Shown here: in pieces, positions 17,983 to 26,120 of the stretch
Layout: the number at the start of each line of letters is the position of its first letter
How positions within the stretch are numbered: position 1 is the first letter of the stretch
From: Edaphosphingomonas laterariae
GTDB lineage: Bacteria > Pseudomonadota > Alphaproteobacteria > Sphingomonadales > Sphingomonadaceae
Length of the DNA: 34,928 bases
Direction of reading: 5' to 3'
NCBI RefSeq assembly: GCF_900188165.1
Contig: NZ_FZOS01000031.1
Span: forward strand, 1-34,928
Made by a program: the position numbers and the translations under genes
Notes under the pieces: model-generated
Databases searched by the model: none
Told to the model about the DNA's origin: nothing
What the model saw: only the letters and a program-made list of their open reading frames with translations

Positions 17983-19152
17983 ATGGCATTCACGGCGAAG
18001 ATCCTGCTGCTCGGTTCGGGTGAACTGGGCCGCGAGTTCGTGATTTCGGCCAAGCGGCTGGGTTGCCAGGTGATCGCGTGCGACAGCTATGCCGGCGCGC
18101 CCGCGATGCAGGTGGCCGACGGTTTCGAGGTGTTTTCGATGCTCGACGCCGATCTGCTGCGTGCGGCGATCGCCAGGCATCAACCCGATTTCGTCGTGCC
18201 CGAGGTGGAGGCGATCCGCACCGAGGTGCTGGCCGATGTCGAGGCCGAAGGCGTGACGGTGGTGCCGTCGGCACGCGCGACGATGATGACGATGAACCGC
18301 GACGGCATTCGCGAGGTCGCCGCCGTCGAGCTTGGCCTGCGCACCAGCCGCTATCGCTATGCCGAAAGCCTGGACGAAGTGCTGGCGGGCGCGGCGCATA
18401 CCGGGCTGCCGTGCGTGATCAAGCCGGTCATGTCGTCGTCCGGCAAGGGGCAGAGCACGGTGCGTTCGGCCGATCAGCTGGAGGCGGCATGGGATTATGC
18501 CGTGGCCAATATGCGTGGCGACCGGCGGCGCGTGATCGTCGAGGAGTTCGTCGATTTCGATTATGAGATCACGCTGCTGACCGTGCGCACGCGCGATGGC
18601 GTGCTGTTCTGCCCGCCGATCGGCCACCGGCAGGAACGCGGCGACTATCAGGAATCCTGGCAGCCGGCGGCGATGTCGGCCAAGGCGATCGCTGACGCCG
18701 AGGATATGGCGCGCAAGGTGGTCGACGATCTTGGCGGCTACGGCATTTTCGGCGTCGAATTCTTCGTGAAGGGCGAGGAGGTGATCTTCTCCGAACTCTC
18801 GCCGCGCCCGCACGATACCGGCATGGTGACGCTGATTTCCCAGAATCTCAGCGAGTTCGATCTGCATGCCCGCGCGATCCTGGGCCTGCCGATCCCCGCG
18901 ATCACGCTGCGCGGCCCGTCTGCCTCCGCCGTGGTGCTGGCCGATCGTGACGCGGATGAACTGCGCTATGACGGACTGGCCGATGCGCTGGCCGTTCCCG
19001 GCGGCGAGATCGACGTGCGCATTTTCGCCAAGCCGACGGCGCGGCCCTATCGCCGCATGGCGGTGGCACTGGGGCTGGCGGACAGCACCGACGCGGCGCG
19101 CCGGATTGCGGCCGAGGCGGCGGCAAAGGTGCGCATCCATTATGGCGATTGA
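17983..19152 (+). CDS. purT: formate-dependent phosphoribosylglycinamide formyltransferase PurT
   Basis: ATP-grasp enzyme of purine synthesis that makes formyl-GAR from GAR, formate and ATP, an alternative to the folate-dependent PurN step. The 389 residues start with KILLLGSGELGRE (6-18), then PEVEAIRT near 73-80, the ATP-grasp loop IKPVMSSSGKGQS at 146-157, VEEFVDFDYEITLL, and the diagnostic SPRPHDTGMVTL in the C-terminal half. The length is standard. The ATG at 17983 has GGGAG about 9 bases upstream. It stands alone after a terminator. Confidence 0.96.
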   Translation: MAFTAKILLLGSGELGREFVISAKRLGCQVIACDSYAGAPAMQVADGFEVFSMLDADLLRAAIARHQPDFVVPEVEAIRTEVLADVEAEGVTVVPSARATMMTMNRDGIREVAAVELGLRTSRYRYAESLDEVLAGAAHTGLPCVIKPVMSSSGKGQSTVRSADQLEAAWDYAVANMRGDRRRVIVEEFVDFDYEITLLTVRTRDGVLFCPPIGHRQERGDYQESWQPAAMSAKAIADAEDMARKVVDDLGGYGIFGVEFFVKGEEVIFSELSPRPHDTGMVTLISQNLSEFDLHARAILGLPIPAITLRGPSASAVVLADRDADELRYDGLADALAVPGGEIDVRIFAKPTARPYRRMAVALGLADSTDAARRIAAEAAAKVRIHYGD

Positions 19153-19252
19153 GCATCCCGCGCCATTTTGCGTAGCGGGTTGCCAAATGATTTGACCATA
19201 CTGCCAGTCTGCCCGTAATCCGATGCCCACGGCATCAGCGGATGGGGCAGGC

Positions 19253-20956
19253 ATGAGCGAGTGGGACGTTATCGTCGTCGGATCGGGCGCGGGCGCGCTC
19301 ACCAGTGCCTTGCGCGCGCAGGAACTGGGGCTTTCCGTGCTCGTGATCGAGAAGTCGGACAAGTTCGGCGGCACCTCCGCCTTGTCCGGCGGCGGCATCT
19401 GGATCCCGATGAACCCGCAGATCGAAGGGCTGGGCGGCGAGGATAATTTCGCCGACACCTGGACCTATGTGACCACCGCGACCAAGGGAACGGTGCCCGA
19501 GGCGCGGCTGCGCGCCTATCTGGAAACCGGGCCGAAGATGCTGCGCTGGCTGGCCGATCGCACCCGGCTGACCTTCCACGCGCTGCCCAAATATCCCGAT
19601 TATTATCCCGATCTACCGGGTTCGCGGCCCGGCTATCGGACGATGGAGCCGAGTTTCTTCGACGGGCACAAGCTGGGGGCGCATTTTGCCGAACTGCGCC
19701 GGCCGGCGATCGGCACGCTGCTGTTCGGCCGGCTTTCGATGGGGCAGGCCGAGGCGGGTGTGCTGATCGCGCGGGCGCCGGGCTGGATGACGCTGGCGAT
19801 GAAGATGCTGCTCCGTTACTGGACCGATCTGCCCGCCCGCATCCGTGGCCGGCGTGATCGGCGGCTGGCGCTGGGCCAGGCGATGATGGGCGCGCTGCGC
19901 GCGTCGATGGCGGATCGCGACATACCCCTGTGGCTCGACACCGCCTTTACCGGGCTGGTTGTGGAAGATGGCCGCGTCACCGGCGTGGATGTGGTGCGCG
20001 GCGGCAGGCCCGAACGATTGACCGCGCGGCGCGGCGTGATCCTGGCCGCCGGCGGGTTCGAACGCAATCAGGCGATGCGCGAACGCTATCTGCCCAAGCC
20101 GACGCAGGCCGCGTGGACCGCCGCCCCGCCGACCAACATGGGCGAAACGATCGAGGCCGGCATCGCCATCGGCGCCGACACCGCCTTCATGGACAAGGCA
20201 TGGTGGACACCGGTGGTGCCGGTGCCGGGGCAGGACACCGCCTGGGCGGTGATGGTGGAACGCTGCGCGCCCGGCTGCGCGATCGTGAATGCCGAGGGCC
20301 ACCGTTTCGCCAACGAGGCGATGCCCTATCTGGAATTTGGCGAGGCGCAATATGCCGACGAGGCGGCGGGCCATGGCGCGGTGCCGGCATGGATGGTGTT
20401 CGACGCCCATCATCGCTTCAAATATGCCGCCGGGCCGCTGCTGCCCGCCCAGATCGCGCCCGATCGTTCGCTGCCGGCGGAATGGGAAGGCGACATCTAT
20501 CACAAGGCCGACAGCCTGGACGCGCTGGCGGCCAAGATCGGCGTCGACGCGGCCGGCCTGAAGGCGACGGTCGAGCGGATGAACGGCTATGCCGTGACCG
20601 GCAAGGATCTGGAATTCGACAAGGGCGGCAATGTCTATGATCGCTATTATGGAGATCCGACCAACACGCCCAATCCCTGTCTCGGCCCGATCGTGAAGGC
20701 GCCCTTCTACGCGCTGAAGCTGGTGCCCGGCGATATCGGCACCAAGGGCGGCCTGCAGGCCGACGAACATGCCCGCGTGCTTGCCACAGGCGGCGCGCCG
20801 ATCCCGGGCCTCTATGCGATCGGCAACAATTCGGCGGCGCTGATGGGCCCGTCTTATCCGGGGCCGGGATCGACGCTGGGGCCGGCGATGGTGATGGGCT
20901 TCATCGCCGCCGGGCATATTGCCGGGGTGGGAGATGGCGGTGCTGTCGCGGCCTAG
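19253..20956 (+). CDS. FAD-binding oxidoreductase, 3-ketosteroid delta-1-dehydrogenase-like
   Basis: Flavoprotein of the fumarate reductase/KstD superfamily, about 567 residues. The FAD-binding GSGAG loop is at 10-14, then a conserved KFGGTSALSGGGIWIP block, and GVILAAGGFERNQ in the second FAD segment. Near the C-terminus the motif MGPSYPGPGSTLGP carries the Tyr and Gly that in characterised KstD enzymes contact the steroid 3-keto group. That supports delta-1 dehydrogenation of a 3-keto steroid or a similar cyclic ketone; substrate remains inferred. No other steroid genes are adjacent. An in-frame ATG at 19223 exists, but the ATG at 19253 matches the family start. Confidence 0.87.
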   Translation: MSEWDVIVVGSGAGALTSALRAQELGLSVLVIEKSDKFGGTSALSGGGIWIPMNPQIEGLGGEDNFADTWTYVTTATKGTVPEARLRAYLETGPKMLRWLADRTRLTFHALPKYPDYYPDLPGSRPGYRTMEPSFFDGHKLGAHFAELRRPAIGTLLFGRLSMGQAEAGVLIARAPGWMTLAMKMLLRYWTDLPARIRGRRDRRLALGQAMMGALRASMADRDIPLWLDTAFTGLVVEDGRVTGVDVVRGGRPERLTARRGVILAAGGFERNQAMRERYLPKPTQAAWTAAPPTNMGETIEAGIAIGADTAFMDKAWWTPVVPVPGQDTAWAVMVERCAPGCAIVNAEGHRFANEAMPYLEFGEAQYADEAAGHGAVPAWMVFDAHHRFKYAAGPLLPAQIAPDRSLPAEWEGDIYHKADSLDALAAKIGVDAAGLKATVERMNGYAVTGKDLEFDKGGNVYDRYYGDPTNTPNPCLGPIVKAPFYALKLVPGDIGTKGGLQADEHARVLATGGAPIPGLYAIGNNSAALMGPSYPGPGSTLGPAMVMGFIAAGHIAGVGDGGAVAA

Positions 20957-21164
20957 CGGCACACTCCAGCGGGATATTGGAAACCCTCAGGCACATTGAT
21001 GCCGTGGGGCTCCATTGAATCGGGTCCGCGCCCTCGGCGGTTCTGGCTGCCGAAGGCCGGATCGCCGGAGGCCGCACTGCCTGATCGGGTGGGCGAGGCT
21101 GTGGCGCGGCGGGCCCGGATCATCGAATGATGGGGGCCGCACGCGAAGTCCATGAATCGACATC

Positions 21165-21193
21165 TTGCACCGGCGCGCGCGAGCCTCTAGGGG
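21165..21193 (+). promoter_or_regulatory. possible promoter of tRNA-Ser
   Basis: ttgcac at 21165-21170 is followed, after 17 bases, by a weak minus-10-like tagggg beginning at 21188, or ctctag slightly before it. The spacing to the mature tRNA start at 21213 fits a short leader. The minus-10 match is poor. Confidence 0.3.
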
Positions 21194-21212
21194 CGTGCGT
21201 TCCAGAGCATGC

Positions 21213-21303
21213 GGAGCGGTGGCCGAGTGGTCGAAGGCGCTCGCCTGGAAAGTGAGTATACGGCAAAACCGTATCGAGGGTTCGAATCCCTCCCGCTCCG
21301 CCA
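21213..21303 (+). tRNA. tRNA-Ser (GGA)
   Basis: A complete type II serine tRNA. The acceptor stem GGAGCGG pairs with CCGCTCC, followed by discriminator G and an encoded CCA. The anticodon stem ctcgc/gtgag encloses loop ctggaaa, giving anticodon GGA at 21247-21249. A long variable arm (tatacgg/ccgtat) and the T arm gggttcgaatccc are present. An integrase starts 180 bases downstream in the same direction, so the 3' end of this gene is the probable attachment site of the island to the right. Confidence 0.97.
21274..21303 (+). other. probable attL within the tRNA-Ser 3' end
   Basis: P4-type integrases usually recombine in the T arm and 3' end of a tRNA gene and restore the gene on integration. 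The integrase lies immediately inside, as expected for an island's left end. I searched the rest of the window for a second copy of the T arm plus acceptor 3' strand and saw none, so the matching attR must lie beyond 34928. Exact core ends are not determinable here. Confidence 0.45.
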
Positions 21304-21397
21304 GCCGCCCCTCCGCAGAGGGACGCAACAGTCCACCGAAATTGATTTTTTCCGCTGAAAACCAAGGCTTTGTGCGCCGGAACCGTCCGCAGTCCGC

Positions 21398-21470
21398 CGT
21401 GGTCCCTCAGGCCTGTTTTGAGGGAAACGTGGTACGACGGCGTGGTCTCGGCACGGCAAAAACGTGGTAC
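21398..21470 (+). repeat. cluster of cgtggt repeats upstream of the integrase
   Basis: Four direct copies of cgtggt start at 21398, 21428, 21441 and 21463. Two of them extend to an 11-base identical unit, aaacgtggtac, at 21425-21435 and 21460-21470, 35 bases apart. They lie between the tRNA attachment region and the integrase start. Arm-type binding sites for the integrase, or autoregulatory sites, would be expected in this position. The function is inferred. Confidence 0.45.
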
Positions 21471-21482
21471 CGGAGATGGACC

Positions 21483-22823
21483 TTGCTGACCGATGCAAAA
21501 GTGCGTGCCGCCAAGGCGCGCCCGAAGCCCTACAAGCTCACCGATTGCTATCGCCTCTACCTCCTCGTCAATCCGAACGGATCCAAGCTCTGGCGCTGGA
21601 GCTACGCGTTCGACGGCAAGCAGAAATCTCTCGCTCTCGGGATCTTCCCTATGGTCAGCCTTGCCGCCGCGCGCTGCAAGCGCGACGAGGCTCGTGAGCT
21701 GCTCGAACAGGGCCGGGATCCCGTGATAGTCAAGCAACTGACGTTCGCGACCAATCTCGAGGTCAGCCGCTATACCTTCGAGCGGGCGGCGTGCGAATGG
21801 CATGAAAACACGAAGGCGACCTGGGCGAAGGTCCATGCCGCCGACGTCATCCGGAGCCTCGAGCGCGACGTGTTTCCAAAAATCGGGAAGTTCCCCGTGG
21901 TGGAGCTCAATCCACCCAAGATCCTCGAGGTGCTTCAGGCGATCGAGGCGCGCGGTGCCATCGAAACCGCCAAGCGCGTGCGGCAGAGGATTTCCGCGGT
22001 CTTTTGCTACGCCATCGCCAAGGGCCTGGCATCGACCGATCCCGCCGAGAAACTGGGTACCGTGCTCAAGCCGATCCGCAAGGGAAAGCAGCCGGCCATC
22101 ACCGACCTCAGGCGTCTGCGGAAGATGATCCTCGATGCCGAAGAGGATTATGCCCGACCGATCACCCGGCTCGCCTTGCGGCTGCTTGCACTCACGGCTG
22201 TGAGGCCGAACGAATTGCGCGGTGCCCGCTGGGACGAATTCGAGGATCTCAATGGAGCAAAGCCGCTATGGCGCATTCCGGCGGCGCGCATGAAAGGCGA
22301 TCTCGACCGTAAGGCGGAGGAGAGAGGCGAGCATCTTGTGCCGATGACGCCCCAAGGCGTCGCCGTGCTTCGCGCGCTCTGGCCGCTCACTGGGGATTGC
22401 GAGCTGCTGTTTCCTGGCAATCGCTTTCCCAACCGCCCGATGAGCGAGAATGCCATTGGCTATCTCCTCAATCGTGCCGGCTACCACGGCCACCATGTGC
22501 CGCATGGGTTCCGCGCAGCATTCTCGACGATCATGAATGAATGGGTCGAGCGCCACGGCAAGGACCATGACCGCCAGGTGATCGATCTAATGCTCGCCCA
22601 TATTCCCAAGGAAAAGGTCGAGGGTGCCTACAACCGTGCCGCCTACATGCCGCGCAGGCGCGAGCTGGCAATGATCTGGGCGGACATGCTCTCAGAGGGC
22701 TTGCCGTCGCCGACGGTGCTCATCGAGCGACCGGCAAAGCCCATCGGGGAAAAACCCCGCCGCCGCATGCCGCTACCGGTGGGCGCGGATTTCCAGTTCC
22801 CGGAGCCTGGCAGAGCGGCATGA
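21483..22823 (+). CDS. P4-type tyrosine integrase (DUF4102/Arm DNA-binding)
   Basis: Site-specific recombinase of 446 residues that inserts and excises a genomic island at a tRNA gene. The N-terminal DUF4102 domain (MLTDAKVRAAKARPKPYKL, then LYLLVNPNGSKLWRWSY and SLALGIFPMVSLAAAR) precedes a core-binding domain at about 97-200. The catalytic domain holds R241 in TAVRPNELRGARW, K271, H341-x-x-R344 in HGFR, H373, and nucleophile Y383 in GAYNRAAY followed by RRRELAMIWADML. The set is complete, so the enzyme looks active. The open frame runs back through the tRNA. I chose TTG at 21483 because GGAG lies 7 bases before it and the family normally begins at this point. Confidence 0.95.
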   Translation: MLTDAKVRAAKARPKPYKLTDCYRLYLLVNPNGSKLWRWSYAFDGKQKSLALGIFPMVSLAAARCKRDEARELLEQGRDPVIVKQLTFATNLEVSRYTFERAACEWHENTKATWAKVHAADVIRSLERDVFPKIGKFPVVELNPPKILEVLQAIEARGAIETAKRVRQRISAVFCYAIAKGLASTDPAEKLGTVLKPIRKGKQPAITDLRRLRKMILDAEEDYARPITRLALRLLALTAVRPNELRGARWDEFEDLNGAKPLWRIPAARMKGDLDRKAEERGEHLVPMTPQGVAVLRALWPLTGDCELLFPGNRFPNRPMSENAIGYLLNRAGYHGHHVPHGFRAAFSTIMNEWVERHGKDHDRQVIDLMLAHIPKEKVEGAYNRAAYMPRRRELAMIWADMLSEGLPSPTVLIERPAKPIGEKPRRRMPLPVGADFQFPEPGRAA

Positions 22824-22890
22824 GCGTCAAACCGATCTGGTAACCCCGATTTATCATGGCGGCGTCTCGGCGAATCGTCGCGCTTCGCCT

Positions 22891-23109
22891 ATGCTTTCGT
22901 CCATGAGCATGATCGGTTCCCGGATCGATGAAATCGGTACGCTGGTTCGCCAAGACGGTGGCTTCGCGCTGCGTCGAGACATTGGTGGGCGCTACTCCCT
23001 CGATCTTCATCGCGTGCCGGTCGACCATATCGAGAAGCGTGTTCGGGTGACGGGCGTGGTCGTAGCCGACGGGCTCATCGACGTTGACGGTGTCAGCACG
23101 CCTGAATAG
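22891..23109 (+). CDS. small DUF5818-like protein
   Basis: A 72-residue protein with no signal peptide or membrane segment. The pattern GxLVRQDGGFALRRDxGGRYSLDLHRVPVDHIEKRVRVTGVVV (residues about 17-60, given here as a pattern) looks like a small OB-like beta fold and resembles DUF5818 proteins that I associate with sphingomonads. The function is unknown. Starts at 22903 and 22909 are also possible, and no clear ribosome site separates them. It lies just inside the island after the integrase on the same strand. Confidence 0.6.
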   Translation: MLSSMSMIGSRIDEIGTLVRQDGGFALRRDIGGRYSLDLHRVPVDHIEKRVRVTGVVVADGLIDVDGVSTPE

Positions 23110-23322
23110 CAGCGCTCCGCTTCTGTTCGCGCAGGTTCGGCTGATCGTCCGGCCGGACCTGTCAGATCGATCCGCATTCTGATGTGTGGATATCCGATCC
23201 GAGCATATCGGTCGCCAAACGCGCCGCGAGAATTCATTTATCTACGCGGTTGATTTTCTTGCCTGGCATGTGATCGTCGGCGCTCGAGCAAAAGCGATGC
23301 AAATCGGGGATGGGGGGAAGCC

Positions 23323-24039
23323 ATGGAACTGGAGAATGTTGAATATCGCGGTCCGGACGACAGGCGCTATGTCGGCTTCCTGGTGCTGCCGGACAAGCCC
23401 AATGGCGCGGCAGTCCTCATCGCGCACAACGCACCCGGTGTCTCCGAGTTCGAACGCGGTATCGCCGTGCGACTGGCCGAGAAGGGCTACACCGCCTTCT
23501 GTGCCGACTATGTCGGCGATGGCGAGGTCCTGACGATGGACGCACTGGGACCCCGTATTCAGCCCTATTTCGAGGATCCGTCGCGTATCCGGCCGGTCAT
23601 GGAAACGGCGCTCGGCGTGCTGACCGCACAAAACAGTGTCGATCGCAATCGTGTTGCCGCCATCGGCTATTGCTTCGGTGGGGCGGCGGTCCTCGAACTC
23701 GGTCGTAGCGGTGCCGATGTCTCCGCGATCGTGGGCTTCCATTCAAGTCTTCCGGTCAATCGACCCGAGGACGCCAGGAATATCAGGGGCAAGGTGCTGA
23801 TCCAGCATGGCACGGCCGATCCGCTCATTGCACCCGATACCAGAGCCGCTTTCGAAGCCCAGATGGACGCGGCCGGCGTCGACTGGCGGATGATCCTTTA
23901 TGGTGGAACCCAGCATGGCTTCACGGTCCCCGGTTCGGAGAAAATGGGCATGGCGGGCGTCGCCTATCACCTGACTTCGGACGAGCGGTCGTGGCGCGCG
24001 ATGCTGGATCTCTTCAACGAAAGCATCGATCTTTCCTGA
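23323..24039 (+). CDS. dienelactone hydrolase family protein
   Basis: Cytoplasmic alpha/beta hydrolase of 238 residues. The nucleophile is a cysteine, C117 in GYCFGG, with D166 (HGTADPLI) and H198 (TQHGFTVPG) completing the Cys-Asp-His triad of the dienelactone hydrolase family. Classical members open dienelactones in chloroaromatic breakdown, but many relatives act on other lactones or esters, and no chlorocatechol genes are nearby. The ATG at 23323 is preceded by a run of G and GAAG. It is the first of three plus-strand hydrolase genes in the island, separated from the next by about 360 bases. Confidence 0.92.
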   Translation: MELENVEYRGPDDRRYVGFLVLPDKPNGAAVLIAHNAPGVSEFERGIAVRLAEKGYTAFCADYVGDGEVLTMDALGPRIQPYFEDPSRIRPVMETALGVLTAQNSVDRNRVAAIGYCFGGAAVLELGRSGADVSAIVGFHSSLPVNRPEDARNIRGKVLIQHGTADPLIAPDTRAAFEAQMDAAGVDWRMILYGGTQHGFTVPGSEKMGMAGVAYHLTSDERSWRAMLDLFNESIDLS

Positions 24040-24400
24040 CAGCGAAACGCCAAGCAAAAGGCCATCGGTTCGCCCGGTGCAAACGCCTGCGATGTTCTCA
24101 TGCCCTGCGCCGTCGGATACGGCGCCTGCCTTCCAGGCTCCAACGGTTTGCGACACCTCCATCCCCCAAGCTTGGCAACAGTACAGGCGGTTGGAATTGC
24201 GGGCAGGCCATCTGCCGCTGGTCCGGCGACAAGGCGCAATTAGGCCGGCTATTTTCCTAGGCGGCTTGTCGATAGCGAGCCCATGGAGAGGCTTGGCCTG
24301 TGCGCAACTGCTCTAACTGTGGCGATGAATCGGCCAAACCCAGGCGCCCGTGCGTCCGCTGCCGGCGCAGTCCAATCGAAAACGAAGGCGGAGGCGCGTC
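24040..24400. other. 361-base gap between hydrolase genes
   Basis: No frame here looks like a gene. The only clear element is a perfect 7-bp stem with a 5-base loop (24107-24125, gcgccgt-cggat-acggcgc), which could end or stabilise the upstream transcript. I suspected a transposon remnant from 24180-24330 but could not support it. The ribosome site GGAGG for the next gene is at 24390-24394. Confidence 0.45.
24107..24125 (+). terminator. possible stem-loop terminator after the DLH gene
   Basis: Perfect 7-bp GC-rich stem (gcgccgt/acggcgc) with a 5-base loop, starting 67 bases after the hydrolase stop. No T run follows, so it may be a 3'-end stabilising hairpin rather than a terminator. Confidence 0.3.
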
Positions 24401-25888
24401 ATGCTGGAAAGAGGCATTTGTCATCTGGCCGCGGCATGTCTCGCCGCAACGGGATTGATATCGATGCCCAGCTTGCTTGAAGCACGTTCGGTGAATGGTC
24501 CAATCGAGGGGCGGATCACGCTCGGACAGGGGACTTTCGCTCACGCGCCCGCCAACTATGTCGTGGGCGAGTTTTTCCTCGATGGAACGGCAAACGCATA
24601 CAGCCTGGGCGGCGACATAACGGCAGACGGCAAATGGCAGGCCGAGACTTCCGGTCACGCCGCTTACAAGACGCGCATGGTGGTCGCGCGTCCGAGCGAC
24701 GCGGCAAAGTTCAACGGTACTGTCGTCGTTGAATGGCTGAATGTCAGCAGCGGAACCGACGGCGCGCCTGACTGGAATTACCTGCACAGGGAACTGGTCC
24801 GCGAAGGCTATGCCTATGTGGGCGTTTCTTCGCAAAAGGTTGGCCTCGAGGGAGGCAAGATGGCGATGCCGGGCGTCCTTCCGGTGAAGCAAGCCGACCC
24901 GGAGCGTTATGGCTCGCTCGCGCACCCTGGCGACGCATATTCCTATGACATCTTCAGCCAGGCGGGCCTGGCGATCCGCGATCGGAAATCCGGATTGCTC
25001 GGATCGCTGAAACTCGACCGCATCCTGGCGATGGGGGAATCCCAGTCTGCGGCGTTCCTCACGACCTATGTGAACACGATCGATCCGCAGGAGAGGGTTT
25101 TCGACGGCTTCCTGATCCATTCGCGTTTCAGAGGCGCGGCGCCGATCGACGGCGACTTTCTCTCCAGCATGCAGGCGCGCGAAAGCAGTGCGGCCGCAAA
25201 GAGCGTGCAAATCCGGGCGGACGTTCGCGTACCCGTACTGATGTTCATCACCGAAACCGACCTGATGGCGCCGATGGTTGGATTTCTCCCGGCTCGCCAG
25301 GGCGACAGCGCCCGGATCAGGACGTGGGAGGTCGCTGGGACCGCACATGCCGATACCTACACCGTCGTCGGCAGTACCATCGACTCCGGGTCGGCCACGA
25401 GCGCACAACTGGCAAGGGCGTTCATACCGACGGCGGAGATCATGGGGCTATCTCTCGGCAAACCAATGAACGCGGCGCCACAACATCATTATGTGATGGA
25501 GGCAGCGCTTTCTGCACTCAACAGTTGGGTCGCTACGGGCAAGGCGCCACCTAGCGCGCCGACGCTCAGTGTCGCGGACGGAGCCCCGCCAACGCTGATC
25601 GTCGACAGGTTCGGCAACAGCGTCGGCGGAGTCCGCTCTCCCTGGATGGACGTGCCGACAGCTATCTTTTCGGGGCTCGGCCAAAGCGGGCCGGGCTTTG
25701 CCATGCTGTTCGGCACTACATTTGCTTTCGATGAGAGCCAGCTTGCTGAACTCTATCCAGACGGGAAGAGGGATTATCTCGCCAAGTTCGAAGCGTCGCT
25801 TCGCTCGGCGATCGAGGCAGGCTTCATCCTGCCTGCCGATGAGATTGAGATCAGGAATCTTGCCGCCGAGATGTACCCGGGCGAATAA
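24401..25888 (+). CDS. exported alpha/beta hydrolase domain protein (Abhydrolase_10-like)
   Basis: A 495-residue esterase-like protein. It begins with a hydrophobic signal-like segment (residues 5-28). The middle has GTVVVEWLNVSSGTD (106-120), the nucleophile elbow GESQS with S214, and the probable catalytic His H316 in GTAHADTY with an acid in ITETDLM (282-289). WLNVSSGTDGAPDW is typical of the alpha/beta-hydrolase-domain family often found near TonB receptors and catabolic genes. The frame extends to 24350, but the ATG at 24401 has GGAGG 6 bases before it and removes an implausible Arg-rich leader. The substrate is unknown; an ester or lactone is likely. Confidence 0.85.
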   Translation: MLERGICHLAAACLAATGLISMPSLLEARSVNGPIEGRITLGQGTFAHAPANYVVGEFFLDGTANAYSLGGDITADGKWQAETSGHAAYKTRMVVARPSDAAKFNGTVVVEWLNVSSGTDGAPDWNYLHRELVREGYAYVGVSSQKVGLEGGKMAMPGVLPVKQADPERYGSLAHPGDAYSYDIFSQAGLAIRDRKSGLLGSLKLDRILAMGESQSAAFLTTYVNTIDPQERVFDGFLIHSRFRGAAPIDGDFLSSMQARESSAAAKSVQIRADVRVPVLMFITETDLMAPMVGFLPARQGDSARIRTWEVAGTAHADTYTVVGSTIDSGSATSAQLARAFIPTAEIMGLSLGKPMNAAPQHHYVMEAALSALNSWVATGKAPPSAPTLSVADGAPPTLIVDRFGNSVGGVRSPWMDVPTAIFSGLGQSGPGFAMLFGTTFAFDESQLAELYPDGKRDYLAKFEASLRSAIEAGFILPADEIEIRNLAAEMYPGE

Positions 25889-26087
25889 CCCCATCAGGCC
25901 TTGGCGGGGGTTTAAAAGCGGCGCGTATCGGCAAGTCTCCTTGCGGTTCTTGAAATCCGGAGTCGCCTCTGGGACGTCACGGTCGCTTTGCAATCTGTCT
26001 GGGCCATTCGCGTTGCGGGAGCCACCAGGCTGACCATCAATTCAGCCGACTTTTTTGCACGCACCCCACCACTAGCCTGCCCCCGGC

Positions 26088-26099
26088 GCGGAAATCCGC
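26088..26099. promoter_or_regulatory. small palindrome before the tannase-family gene
   Basis: gcgga-aa-tccgc sits 21 bases before the start codon and within flanking gcctg ... caggc arms. It may be an operator or an mRNA hairpin near the ribosome site. Support is the symmetry alone. Confidence 0.25.
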
Positions 26100-26120
26100 C
26101 AGGCAGACTGAGGGAGTGGC

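Noticed and set aside
15515-17989. An 824-codon open frame antisense to the TonB receptor
   Set aside because: The receptor has signal peptide, plug and barrel; the antisense product has no recognisable features and runs through the terminator.
17815-19458. A 547-codon frame antisense to purT
   Set aside because: PurT on the plus strand is complete and unambiguous; the antisense product is low-complexity His/Arg/Ala sequence.
21165-21482. N-terminal extension of the integrase frame through the tRNA gene
   Set aside because: It would translate the tRNA. The integrase family starts at the LTDAKVRAAK segment, where TTG with GGAG is present.
24180-24330. Suspected transposon remnant between the DLH and Abhydrolase_10-like genes
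   Set aside because: No transposase motif or terminal repeat could be identified in any frame.
25886-25914. aacccc ... ggggtt arms after the Abhydrolase_10-like gene
   Set aside because: The loop is long, the first arm includes the stop codon, and the T run is only three bases.
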